The translations under genes and the position numbers were made by a program. From Ophiura sarsii (taxonomy: Eukaryota; Echinodermata; Ophiuroidea; Amphilepidida; Ophiuridae), in contig CM069453.1 of NCBI GenBank assembly GCA_035610835.1, positions 71,674,682 to 71,738,681 on the forward strand: a stretch of 64,000 bases of DNA. Reading direction: 5' to 3'. Shown here one piece after another: positions 33,330 through 44,019 of the stretch; the stretch's first letter is position 1; each line of letters begins with the position of its first letter. Below the pieces are notes generated by a model. That model saw only the letters and a list, made by a program, of their open reading frames with translations, searched no databases and was not told the origin of the DNA.

Positions 33330-35331
33330 ACAATCTATGAGGTGTATGATAGGAATGTGCACAATATACCAGGTGTATGATAGGAATGTGCGCAATCAAC
33401 GAGGTGTATCATAGGAATGTGCATAATCTACGAGGTGTATGATAGGAATGTGCACAATCTACGAGGTGTATCATAGGAATGTGCGCAATCTACGAGGTGT
33501 ATGATAGGAATGTGCACAATCTACGAGGTGTATGATAGGAATGTGCACAATCTACGAGGTGTATGATAGGAATGTGCACAATCTACGAGGTGTATGATAG
33601 GAATGTGCGCAATCTACGAGGTGTATGATAGGAATGTGTACAATCTACCAGGTGTATGATAGGAATGTGCACAATCTACCAGGTGTATGATAGGAATGTG
33701 TATGATAGGAATGTGCACAATCTACCAGGTATAGGATAGGAATGTGCGCAATCTACCAGGTGTATGATAGGAATGTGCACAATCTACCAGGTGTATGATA
33801 GGAATGTGCACAATCTACCAGGTGTATGATAGGAATGTGCACAATCTACCAGGTGTATGATAGGAATGTGTACAATCTACCAGGTGTATGATAGGAATGT
33901 GCACAATCTACCAGGTGTATGATAGGAATGTGCACAATCTACCAGGTGTATGATAGGAATGTGCACAATCTACCAAGTGTATGATAGTAATGTGCGTAAT
34001 CTATAAGTGTATGATAGTAATGTGCGCAATCTATAAGTGTATGATAGTAATGTGCGTAATCTATAAGTGTATGATAGTAATGTGCGCAATCTATAAGTGT
34101 ATGATAGTAATGTGCGTAATCTATAAGTGTATGATAGTAATGTGCGTAATCTATAAGTGTATGATAGTAATGTGCCCAATCTATAAGTGTATGATAGTAA
34201 TGTGCGTAATCTATAAGTGTATGATAGTAATGTGCGCAATCTATAAGTGTATGATAGTAATGTGCCCAATCTATAAGTGTATGATAGTAATGTGCGTAAT
34301 CTATAAGTGTATGATAGTAATGTGCGCAATCTATAAGTGTATGATAGTAATGTGCGTAATCTATAAGTGTATGATAGTAATGTGCGCAATCTATAAGTGT
34401 ATGATAGTAATGTGCCCAATCTATAAGTGTATGATAGTAATGTGCGCAATCTATAAGTGTATGATAGTAATGTGCGTAATCTATAAGTGTATGATAGTAA
34501 TGTGCGCAATCTATAAGTGTATGATAGTAATGTGCGTAATCTATAAGTGTATGATAGTAATGTGCGTAATCTATAAGTGTATGATAGTAATGTGCCCAAT
34601 CTATAAGTGTATGATAGTAATGTGCGTAATCTATAAGTGTATGATAGTAATGTGCGCAATCTATAAGTGTATGATAGTAATGTGCCCAATCTATAAGTGT
34701 ATGATAGTAATGTGCGTAATCTATAAGTGTATGATAGTAATGTGCGCAATCTATAAGTGTATGATAGTAATGTGCGTAATCTATAAGTGTATGATAGTAA
34801 TGTGCGCAATCTATAAGTGTATGATAGTAATGTGCCCAATCTATAAGTGTATGATAGTAATGTGCGCAATCTATAAGTGTATGATAGTAATGTGCGTAAT
34901 CTATAAGTGTATGATAGTAATGTGCGCAATCTATAAGTGTATGATAGTAATGTGCGTAATCTATAAGTGTATGATAGTAATGTGCGTAATCTATAAGTGT
35001 ATGATAGTAATGTGCCCAATCTATAAGTGTATGATAGTAATGTGCGTAATCTATAAGTGTATGATAGTAATGTGCGCAATCTATAAGTGTATGATAGTAA
35101 TGTGCCCAATCTATAAGTGTATGATAGTAATGTGCGTAATCTATAAGTGTATGATAGTAATGTGCGCAATCTATAAGTGTATGATAGTAATGTGCGTAAT
35201 CTATAAGTGTATGATAGTAATGTGCGCAATCTATAAGTGTATGATAGTAATGTGCGCAATCTATAAGTGTATGATAGTAATGTGCGTAATCTATAAGTGT
35301 ATGATAGTAATGTGCGTAATATATAAGTGTA
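33330..35331. repeat. 30/31-bp minisatellite, left block
   Basis: About 21 units of 31 bp (CTACGAGGTGTATGATAGGA then ATGTGCACAAT; 33330-33975) give way to about 45 units of exactly 30 bp (AAGTGTATGATAGTAATGTG then CGTAATCTAT). The 30-bp zone shows a 14-unit (420-bp) higher-order repeat. Because 30 is divisible by three and the unit lacks stops in some frames, open frames of 453 codons (plus) and 429 codons (minus) arise. They encode MIVMCVIYKC or RTLLSYTYRL decamers and I do not regard either as a gene. Confidence 0.97.
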
Positions 35332-36627
35332 TCTTACTATAAATATGGAAACGGTGTATGTTTGTGTGTTTGTTTATTTATTTGTTATCCTTATTTCTCT
35401 GTTAGTTGTGATCAAAGTGGCGCCTAATTTGCATGAAAGATAGAGGAAATAACGGGAAGGGTGTTAAAGTTTATTTCAATGAAATTGGTTAACAATTGGC
35501 TCCAAAAACAGCAAAAAACCTCTCAGATTTGGCTCATAAATGCAACTAGAATTGAACAACATTGTGCGTTGCGCGTACTACACAGCGTAATCTTACCGTG
35601 GTAACGGCGTCGCGTGCATGTTTGCGCAAGGGCTCACTGCCGCGGCACACGCACTCCTACACATTGCGCAGAAGCCACACGGGAATAATGAAGCAACCTG
35701 TTCTTTACTTTAAGTTGGCATGCCAAACAATCCAAGGGACTGAGGGTTAATGAAGTAGCCACGGGAAATGGTTTAGGGAGGGGTTGTGATTATACATTAA
35801 CCTGGTTTGGGTGGTGTATGGGGAGGGTAAAACCACGGGAAATGTTTTAGGATAAGGTTAAGAGTTAATGAAGTAGCCATGGGAAATGGTTAGGAGGGTT
35901 ATGATTACAAATCCACCTGGTTGGTGTAGTTGCAGTGGGGGGGGGGGGGGGTTGTAGGGTTTATGTGGTTTTAAAAGTACCGAGTTGATGCGGTTTGAGA
36001 GATAGGGGCTAATAAAGTAGCCACGGTAAATGGTTTAGGACTGGATATGGTTATATAAATCAACCTGATTGGGGGGGGGGGGGGAGGGTTGTAGGGGGTT
36101 TATAATGCCTTTAGGATGGATATGGTTATTAATCAACCTGGGTTTTTTGGGGGGGGTTGTAGGGGGGTTATGTGGTTTCAGAGGTAGGTAATGTGGCATA
36201 ACCATCCACGGGAAATGGGTTAATGAAGCAACCTGATTCCTTTACTTTAAGTTGGCATGCCAAACAATCTAAGGGACCGAGGGTTAATGAAGTAGCACGG
36301 GAAATGGTTTAGGGAGGGGTTGTGATTATAAATTAACCTGGTTTGGGTGGTGTATGGGGAGGGTAAAACCACGGGAAATGTTTTAGGATAAGGTTAAGAG
36401 TTAATGAAGTAGCCACGGGAAATGGTTAGGAGGGTTATGATTATAAATCCACCTGGTTGGGGTGGGGGGTTGTAGGGGTTTATAATGGCTTTAGGAGGGA
36501 TATGGTCATTAATCAACCTGGTTTTTTTTTAGGGAGGGGGTTGTAGGGGGTTTATGTGGTTTCAGAGGTAGGTAATGTGGCATAATCATCTAGCGGGGAC
36601 CCGAGCGTAGCGAGGGTACGCCGCTAG
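35332..36627 (+). mobile_element. Complete non-autonomous Helitron (1,296 bp)
   Basis: It starts TCTTACTATAAATATGG at 35332 and ends CCGCTAG at 36627, 10-11 nt after a hairpin. The base before it is A and the base after it is T. Both belong to one minisatellite unit, which is restored exactly (AAGTGTA + TGATAGTAATG) if the insert is removed, with no target-site duplication. TC start, CTRR end, 3' hairpin and A/T insertion are the Helitron hallmarks. No Rep/helicase frame is present, so it depends on proteins supplied elsewhere. Inside, a 535-bp block (35688-36222, from ATGAAGCAACCTG) is repeated in shortened form at 36223-36589. G-rich GGGGTTGTAGGG and CCACGGGAAATGG words recur. A similar G-rich body lies next to the palindrome at 63500 on the other strand. 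Confidence 0.9.
36590..36627 (+). mobile_element. Helitron 3' terminal palindrome
   Basis: CTAGCGG and CCGCTAG are the outer arms. ACCC...GGGT with GAGCGTAGCGA between forms the inner part. The last four bases CTAG are the Helitron 3' terminus of the element above. Confidence 0.85.
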
Positions 36628-37362
36628 TGATAGTAATGTGCGCAATCTATAAGTGTATGATAGTAATGTGCGTAATCTATAAGTGTATGATAGTAATGTG
36701 CGTAATATATAAGTGTATGATAGTAATGTGCGCAATCTATAAGTGTATGATAGTAATGTGCGTAATCTATAAGTGTATGATAGTAATGTGCGTAATATAT
36801 AAGTGTATGATAGTAATGTGCGTAATATATAAGTGTATGACAGTAATGTGCGCAATCTATAAGTGTATGACAGTAATGTGCGCAATCTATAAGTGTATGA
36901 TAGTAATGTGCGCAACCTATAAGTGTATGATAGTAATGTGCGTAATCTATAAGTGTATGATAGTAATGTGCGTAATCTATAAGTGTATGATAGTAATGTG
37001 CGTAATATATAAGTGTATGATAGTAATGTGCGCAATCTATAAGTGTATGATAGTAATGTGCGTAATCTATAAGTGTATGATAGTAATGTGCGTAATATAT
37101 AAGTGTATGACAGTAATGTGCGCAATCTATAAGTGTATGACAGTAATGTGCGCAATCTATAAGTGTATGATAGTAATGTGCGCAACCTATAAGTGTATGA
37201 TAGTAATGTGCGTAATCTATAAGTGTATGATAGTAATGTGCGTAATATATAAGTGTATGACAGTAATGTGCGCAATCTATAAGTGTATGACAGTAATGTG
37301 CGCAATCTATAAGTGTATGATAGTAATGTGCGCAACCTATAAGTGTATGATAAGGAATGTGC
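36628..37362. repeat. 30-bp minisatellite, right block
   Basis: About 24 units continue the left block after the Helitron. Variants here (ATATAT instead of CTATAA context, GACAGTAATG, GCGCAACC) are arranged in a partial higher-order pattern ending three times with the same three-unit series. The array ends at a broken unit (TGATAAGGAATGTGC). Open frames of 259-302 codons across it are periodicity artefacts. Confidence 0.96.
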
Positions 37363-37960
37363 TCGATTATTGCTATTCATATGTGAATGAAGCGAACAGA
37401 TTCTGATGTATCCTATAGATAGGGTGACAGCAATGCAACTGTCGAAGGGACTGGACTGTTGAAACATGCTTGAGGAACAGCATGACCACAACACTGTCCG
37501 CTAAATGCTTTGGCCCGAGTTTTAAAAGCACAGGTCCTAAACAAAACAGGATGCACGCGCACAATGCCAGGCAAAGAATTGCGGATTAAATCTGTCGCTA
37601 TTATATAAAATGTACGGTAATTGTGAAGCGTTTTGATTATATTTGGAAACGGGCTACAGTATATAACAACTGTCATTTAATATTTTAAAGAGGATGCACA
37701 ATGATTAAATTTGTCGATAGAATTTGCTTATATTCACTGTGAACAATTATTTAAAATAATCTTGAATAAAAAATGGGGATCACCAACATAGTTTTTTGAG
37801 CTACACACAGTCATTTCAAAACATGTGTTTTTAACCATTTTTGACTACTATTTAGTACGCAATCCTATGGAAATATAATTTTTAGGTCAAACATATCTGT
37901 ATTTAAAAAAAACCCTGCTCCACTTATTTTGTTGTAATTGTAATAAAAGTTGGGCATTAA
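37363..37960. other. Unassigned stretch
   Basis: Short open frames on the minus strand (37373-37676) have no recognisable domain. No other feature. Confidence 0.4.
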
Positions 37961-37967
37961 CCCTAAC

Positions 37968-38265
37968 GCTCTTGAATACTACAAAGTACTCCACAAGCAA
38001 GCCGATATTCAAGCGCATGTGGGGACAGTTTTCGATGAGGTTATCAACTGATAAAGAGCGTGGTATACTGCGTGAACGAGTAGCTGAGGGCCATGGCTTG
38101 CGTAGGAGGGTCCGGTTTTTCAGGTCCATGGGTCTCCTGGTCAATCCCCGGTTGGGTCGCAGCGATTTATTTGTCCATTTTTCTTCAAAAATTGAGCTAT
38201 CAGTTATTAAAACCTGGTTTGGGGGTTACAGTTAATTTGTTCTCACTTTTGTTGTGTTTCATAAT
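37968..38265 (+). repeat. tRNA-derived SINE copy C
   Basis: Starts AACCCTAACGCTCTTGAATA. It includes GTACTCCACAAGCAAGC, GGTATACTGCGTGAACGAGT, AGCTGAGGGCCATGGCTTGC and a degraded B-box region (TGGTCAATCCCCGG). It ends GATTTATTTGTCCATTTTTC, then AAAATTGAGCTATC and AAAACCTGGTTTGGGGGTTA. The open frame across it is not a gene. Confidence 0.7.
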
Positions 38266-38545
38266 AACCCTAACGCTCTTGAGAACTACAAAGTACTCCA
38301 AGCAAGCCTATTTCCAAGTGCATGTGTGGACGGTTTTCTATGGGGTAATCAATGAGCCTATATAGCGAGCGCGGCATGTTGCGCGAACGAGATGCTGAGG
38401 GCCGTGGCTTGATAGGCGGTCCAGGGTTTTGGGTCCAGCTAGGAGGGTCCAGGGTTGATCCCCGGTCAGGTCGCGATGATTTATTTTTCCATTTTTCTTC
38501 CAAAATTGAGCTATCGGTTAAAAACCTGGTTTGGGGTTAGGGTTA
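38266..38545 (+). repeat. tRNA-derived SINE copy D
   Basis: It directly follows copy C, with the same start (AACCCTAACGCTCTTGAGAA), head (GATGCTGAGGGCCGTGGCTT), body and end (AAAACCTGGTTTGGGGTTAG). The two copies form a 300-bp tandem pair, either by duplication or by insertion of one into the tail of the other. Confidence 0.7.
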
Positions 38546-39252
38546 ATAGGCAATACAGATTAATGAAAGTTTAGATAATTCCCTAAAAAGACAGAGGCGT
38601 AGAACGCGCAGTAAAACAATGTAGGCCTCTGATCAGGGCCCATAACCGACTAACTTTGGTTAATATACATAATTTGCCAAGTTCATTTGGGGGCATCAGG
38701 GGGCCAGCCTTCTTATATTGTAGGGCAGGCCATTAACTAGATTTACTGATGCTTCACATTTTAGTAACCAACTTGTTGAAGCTCCACTTGGGTCCAGGGG
38801 CGAAGCCCCGGCGGTGGTCCAGGGGGCAGCGTGTAATATCAGACCTCCAGCGCCCCCTAAAGCTCCTGGGTTTTGGTTTTTTAACTGACTTAAATCGCCT
38901 CTCGTTGGTCATATTTTTTTAGAATTTACAATTCAAGTTATTAAAACAGGTCTGTGTGGTGGAGGGGCAAGGTTTTTTCGCGGATGGTCATTGGTGGATT
39001 TTAGTAGGCCTATGAAATCTGGCTATATATCATGATATGATTTATTTATTTTTATTTATTATTATTATTATTTTTTCAAACCACTCTCGCGCCACTTAGG
39101 ATGCCTTGATGCGCCACAAGTGGGTTGAGAAAGCCTGTTGTAGGGGCTATCTCACTCTACTTACGACACCACTGCTTAGATGGCATTAAAAATGTACACA
39201 TCGTAATTATGGGAGCCGAGGTAGCAAGTTTGGAGGGCAAGTTAAGGCTCTC
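38546..39252. other. Unassigned stretch with GGGGCGAAGCCCC hairpin
   Basis: At about 38790-38838 GGTCCAGGGGCGAAGCCCCG and GCGGTGGTCCAGGGGGC contain a tight GGGGC-GAA-GCCCC hairpin, which resembles an end-associated motif of mobile elements. A (TTATTTATT)n run is near 39040-39070. No gene. Confidence 0.45.
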
Positions 39253-39656
39253 CCCCCCGGGGGGGGCACTGACATTTGAAAAGGGTATAGGTATGTGCCG
39301 CGCTGAAGACCCCCTTTTTCACCCTCTGCTGATAGTTCTTATGACCCCCCTTTTGAGCCTGCATCAGTTCTTAAGACCCCATTTTTATTGAAAATTCAAA
39401 AATCGCAAAATTTTGCGTTCCAAAGCACCAATTTTGTGTTCCAAAGCCCCAATTTGTTCGAAAATTGTGCGTTCTTAAACCAAAATAAAACAAAAATTGA
39501 ACTATAGGCCAGTTCTCAGACCTATTTATGAAAAAAATCAGTTCCTAAGACCCTATTTTTCGTCATAAAATCCACTCAGTTCAGTTCTTTAGCCCCCCTT
39601 TTTGAGACCCTGGGCGGCACACCCCTACCCAAAAAAAAGTTGAGTGCCCCCCCCCG
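39253..39656. mobile_element. 404-bp MITE with CCCGGGGGGGGCACT ends
   Basis: The left end reads CCCGGGGGGGGCACT and the right end is its complement AGTGCCCCCCCCCGGG, each followed inward by matching GTAGGGGTGTGCCGC-like sequence (left: GTATAGGTATGTGCCGC). GGCTCTC borders both ends (39246-39252, 39657-39663) as a probable target-site duplication of 7-8 bp, in hAT style. The interior iterates CAGTTCTTAAGACCCC about five times. No open frame. Confidence 0.75.
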
Positions 39657-39769
39657 GGCTCTCCCCCTTGGAGCTGTAGGTTCTCTTCCATTTTCAAGGC
39701 CCTTGGAGGCCCTCCTGGCACATATTTCTGTCAATTAAAGGTATAATTAAGCTGTTTCAATTAATTTTG

Positions 39770-39925
39770 TGATTTATTGCATTGTATAATTGTTGCTTTT
39801 TTATGCATTATTTGTATATGTATAATGTTCTCTGCTCTGGTTTCATTGTTTCTTTTGTTTAATTGCTCACTGCGCCATGAGTGCTTCGGCATTATAAATG
39901 TTCAGTATTATTATTATTATTATAT
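39770..39925 (+). mobile_element. Retrotransposon 3' tail with (ATT)n
   Basis: GCGCCATGAGTGCTTCGGCA, TTATAAATG and CAGTATTATTATTATTATTA resemble the 3' end of an invertebrate LINE or LINE-mobilised SINE. No coding part and no clear target-site duplication. Confidence 0.55.
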
Positions 39926-41424
39926 GACCCGATCACTTTTTTGGGGCTATGATTTTTTTTTCACATCAAGATGTTTTGATATCAGAAGAATCCTCATATT
40001 TTTCTCATTATGTCTGTAAAATCTTAGGGGCCAGAAATGTTCCATTTAGAAATTATAGGCAAAAATGTGGTGAATTACTGCCAAAGGTGGTTAACCACCA
40101 GCCAGTTTGTGTACTACTCAATGGGCAACATAATTGTGACCTTGTGATTCTAAAATAAGAACTATTGCAGTTATGCAATTCAAACTTTCGAATGTGACAC
40201 ATTTAAGGATGACCTTCCATATGAAACAGAAAACATCAAGTTGAAAATCGGGCCAGCAATCGGAACAACTACCTTTAAGACAATTTTCTTCTTGTAATTT
40301 TTTTAGGGAAAGTCGTTCAATAAAAAGGCACAAACAAAAGAGAAGAGACGAACAAAACTAATTTATTTCTTGAGATATGCAGTTGAAATTTTCCATTTAA
40401 ATCAGATATTAATATTTGTGCCATCAACCAAGGGTGGGTGGCCCCAAATCATAATCAAATTTTGATTAAAGCTCAATATTTTTTTTATTCCTATCCCAAT
40501 CATCATTTTACTGTGATATTAGTTCCTCATGCAATTTACCCATCAGAACATAATGGTTTTCAAGGGTAACTTGTTGAAATATACTTTAATGGGAATGAGC
40601 ACAAACGTTTACATTTATTTATTAGAGTTTACACATATATATATTTTTTGGCTATTCACCCTATCCTGATTTAAAACGGCATTTTTGAATTCCCCTATTT
40701 GAGAGCTTTCCAAAAATGTATAATTTTGCTATCATCGGTTGAATACTTTTTTGTTATAGTCATGTATGTAAAACCGATGAATTAGGGCAAGTTCACTGTG
40801 TAGTGAGTGGATAGGGAGAAAGCTAAGGACATTGCAATCGATTCGTGATTACAATTGTTACGTAATAGTGACACGTTTGTTGAAACAGAAACTTATAGAA
40901 TATAAAACAATCTATAAAATGAGAGCAAAATCATGTTTGTACCATACATAGATGAGGAGTTATTGTATATTGAACGCAGAATTGGGAACATTTTCTATAT
41001 TTCCCATAGAGATTGTACACAGCGCCGCTGCGCGCCGCGGTGGCCGCTGCCACCCCTGACTTTCGAAACATAATCAATCATATCTCAGCCAAACAGTTAT
41101 AGAAATACCTGATTTATTCACACAATGTAGCTAGATAAATAGGCTTTCAAATGACACCTAAACCATTATGTCGACTGTGTATACCTTGTATGATTTCACA
41201 CAAACGAACCACACCCTCTGATACTGAGAACCGACCAAATACAAGGTCTACTGGCATTGGATTTACCAAAGAACTGTGCTTTAAGCACACTAGGGATTAC
41301 TAGGGACGGTGCTTTTTATGCGTCACAATAGTATCACACCCCATCATAATGCGCTAATATTGAATTTGCTGCCTGTACGCTGCCTGTACATCTAGAAGCA
41401 TGTGAAGGCGATATTTCTGTGGCT
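39926..41424. other. Unassigned stretch
   Basis: About 1.5 kb without a supported feature. A GC-rich island GCGCCGCTGCGCGCCGCGGT followed by GGCCGC occurs at about 41021-41050, in strong contrast to its AT-rich surroundings. Confidence 0.4.
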
Positions 41425-41630
41425 GTGTAAGAGTTTCTAGTTATCGTAAAAAAACGATATTGAAAGATAGAAAATAGCATGGAAATAGTCACATATAATG
41501 CAGAAATGTAGCTATATCTCTGAGGAAAATATTTTGGGCGAGGACCAATGTCAAATATTACTCCTATAGTGTGATTTTAGACCGAAACAGTGGCTATACA
41601 GTGCAAGAAAATCAACATTTTGAGTTAATC
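41425..41630 (+). repeat. Dispersed repeat shared with 11640-11910
   Basis: GTGTAAGAGTTTCTAG, GCAGAAATGTAGCTATATCT, GAAAATATTTTGGGCGAGGA, CCGAAACAGTGGCTA and CAACATTTTG follow the same order as the copy near 11.7 kb. Confidence 0.65.
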
Positions 41631-42069
41631 AAAGTGAGCAAGATTCTTCTCTCTGCGAAGACGGTATATAAATATTCATATACTTCGTATTTATCGTGTC
41701 TGCCATTGGTCAATTTTGAACCCCACCCGAACAAATTGCTCATTACGTATTCGTCCAAGTTTTGGATGGGCGTTAGTGTAAAAGTATACGGAGGTCAATG
41801 AGGTCAATCCAACGCAAGTAGACCTTTTTCCCGGGGTGAGATCAGAGGATGGGGAGCGGTCCATGGGGAGTGAGCCTTCTATCGGTACATGTTCATAGAG
41901 TGACAAAGAAAAGGAAAAAGGTATATAAAGTAGACCAAAAAAAAGAAGGAAAAAGGTATATAAAGTAGACCTAAACCATAGCTCTACATTTAGATGGATG
42001 ATTCGTCACCAAAAATGCAACACCGCCACCCTTTTTAGGTGGTCAGTTCAAAACACACGGCCACATGTA
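41631..42069. other. Unassigned stretch
   Basis: Contains an imperfect duplication of GGAAAAAGGTATATAAAGTA (41913 and 41949). No gene. Confidence 0.4.
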
Positions 42070-43197
42070 CATTTAATTCTGGCACAAATCAATACTGGCT
42101 AAATAATCCACAAATCAGATGCATGCATATTCTCACATTTTAGGTTGTCAAAAACATCAGTAAATTATGTATGCAAGAACATTGATGTGCAATATTATTT
42201 GACATGTGCAATTATGGATCATTGATCTTAATTTTTTTAATTTGCACAGAATATGATAAATTCTCTTCGTTACGAGTTTAGAAGAGAATTGTTATCTCAT
42301 TTTAATGGGTTACGTAATAAGCTTTTGCGTTATGTGTTATGCAAATTGTTTTGCAATGAAGCGTGATGTACACGCAGTGGTATGGGTTGGTTCTTATTCA
42401 TTCGCGGTCAAGACGTCAAACAATTATTTTTTTTGTTGTCCCAAGGGCCTTAATCCAGGTATTTTGGGGGGAAATTGTATTAATGATCTCTATATTTTAT
42501 ATATGTTGGCAGTCTGGCATACCTGTATTAAATTTATATTTGCTTATTGATAATATTTTATGTGATCTTGGAGCTTGGTTCGTGCGGCTCGATCGCCACC
42601 GATTGGGGTCGGATAGGAATTTTGCAGAGACATTTCTCCCGTTTGAGTGTTTTCGTTCTTTCATTCTCGCCAGGTTTATCTCTGTTTTTCGCCTATCTCA
42701 AGATTAACATGGTTTCAGCAGTATGTTTTAATTGTCAGCTTGTTACTATAATTTGAATGCCTTTGCAAATCATTAACATTTACATGCGTCTTTTATGCGC
42801 GCTGATATCGAGGATAAGATTTTTGCGACGTTTGGGGCATGAAGCCTGCGTACAGTGCTTTGTTATGCACAGAGTTTAGTGGTAAATGTATGCCACCTGT
42901 TCAGTATCAATTAATTTTCTTTCATTTCTTTTTGAGCACGTGTTACAAATTTTTAATTTGTTCATCATTTTGATAATTACATTATTAATACGTACATATT
43001 ATGATGTAAGAAGTGTGTAACTGACGTTCTGTGACCGCATCCTTTCAATGTGTAAACATGTGTTAAATAAATAAATGTATTAAACACAATTGATGAGTTT
43101 ATTAGGTGTGTTTGTTAAGGTTTGGTAATGAGATGAGATTGCATGCATCTGATTTGTGGATAATTTAGCCAGTATTGATTTGTGCCAGAATTAAATG
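42070..43197. mobile_element. 1.13-kb element with 57-bp TIRs
   Basis: The left arm CATTTAATTCTGGCACAAAT, CAATACTGGCTAAATA, ATCCACAAATCAGATGCATG and C is matched by its complement at 43141-43197 with one mismatch. Similarity continues inward for about another 15 bp. Open frames at 42305-42756 overlap in different frames and are not recognised as transposase. Target-site duplication is not evident. High arm identity suggests recent activity. Confidence 0.78.
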
Positions 43198-43221
43198 GAT
43201 TACCAAACTAATCTTTGCTAA

Positions 43222-43980
43222 GGCCCCTTGCAGTCAAATGTGAGTTTACTGTTGCCCGCACGCGTCCAAAAGTCACCCGCGTGATATATGTAATATTTCA
43301 AAAATATTTAATTATTTCATTGTTTAAAGCTTTTTCATAAGCTTTTTAATACTTTTCTGGCGATAAAATTAGCCGATGAGCCGCATTTCAATACTTCCGG
43401 GATGGGAAAACATTTCTGGGAAGTAAAAAACTGCACGAAACTTGCAACTGTCGCTTTGTATTGAAATGTGTGCATTTGAAGCATATTCGTAGGCCCGGCA
43501 ATTGATTATTGCGCAATCGCTTCTGCGCATGACGTCACATCAAAACATTGCAGAGTTATTTTTAGTTTTTTGCCGAGTGTCCGCGATCAGCCGAACCGCC
43601 GAACTTCTTTGGAGTTTCCTAGTGCATTCTGGGTAATATTTCAGGTTTGTTTACAATCGCCATCTTTAAAATTCTTCGAGCTAGCGTAACAATTTTTTTT
43701 ATACAAACATCGAATATCTCATTAATATTCAAAATAGGGATGCAAATATGAGTAGACTCCTTTATAAAAGAAACAAAATGCAAAGCCAAGGCAGTAGGTG
43801 GTGGTAGGACATAATTAACAGCATTTGAATTGTATTCATACCTTGGATAATAGTTAACAACGCCGACAATATTAAATCAGGTGACTTTACCCCAAAACAT
43901 TACAATATTAATATTAAATAGTCACCTCGTCCTGCTTTTCAAAAACGCAACAGTAAACTCACATTTGACTGCAAGGGGCC
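43222..43980. mobile_element. 759-bp Harbinger-like MITE with 33-bp perfect TIRs
   Basis: The left end GGCCCCTTGCAGTCAAATGT and GAGTTTACTGTTG is the exact complement of the right end at 43948-43980. TAA borders both sides (43219-43221, 43981-43983), the 3-bp duplication expected of PIF/Harbinger. No transposase frame. The interior carries a perfect C/EBP-type palindrome ATTGCGCAAT (43508-43517) and a CRE octamer TGACGTCA (43530-43537). Confidence 0.85.
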
Positions 43981-44019
43981 TAATGACTGATAGATTATTT
44001 TCTATGTTTATAATTATTG

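Noticed and set aside
33970..35342. Open frames of 453 codons (plus) and 429 codons (minus) across the minisatellite
   Set aside because: Both encode only a decamer repeated by the 30-bp period. Complete overlap on opposite strands and lack of any non-repeat domain show they are periodicity artefacts.
33330..37362. CRISPR-like array
   Set aside because: The 30-31 bp periodicity is of head-to-tail units without unique spacers, and the context is eukaryotic.
36586..37494. Open frames of 302 codons (minus) and 259 codons (plus)
   Set aside because: Same 30-bp repeat. The non-repeat ends are short and unrecognisable.
42305..42756. Transposase of the 1.13-kb element
   Set aside because: Three short overlapping frames, none with recognisable catalytic motifs or a length suitable for a transposase.
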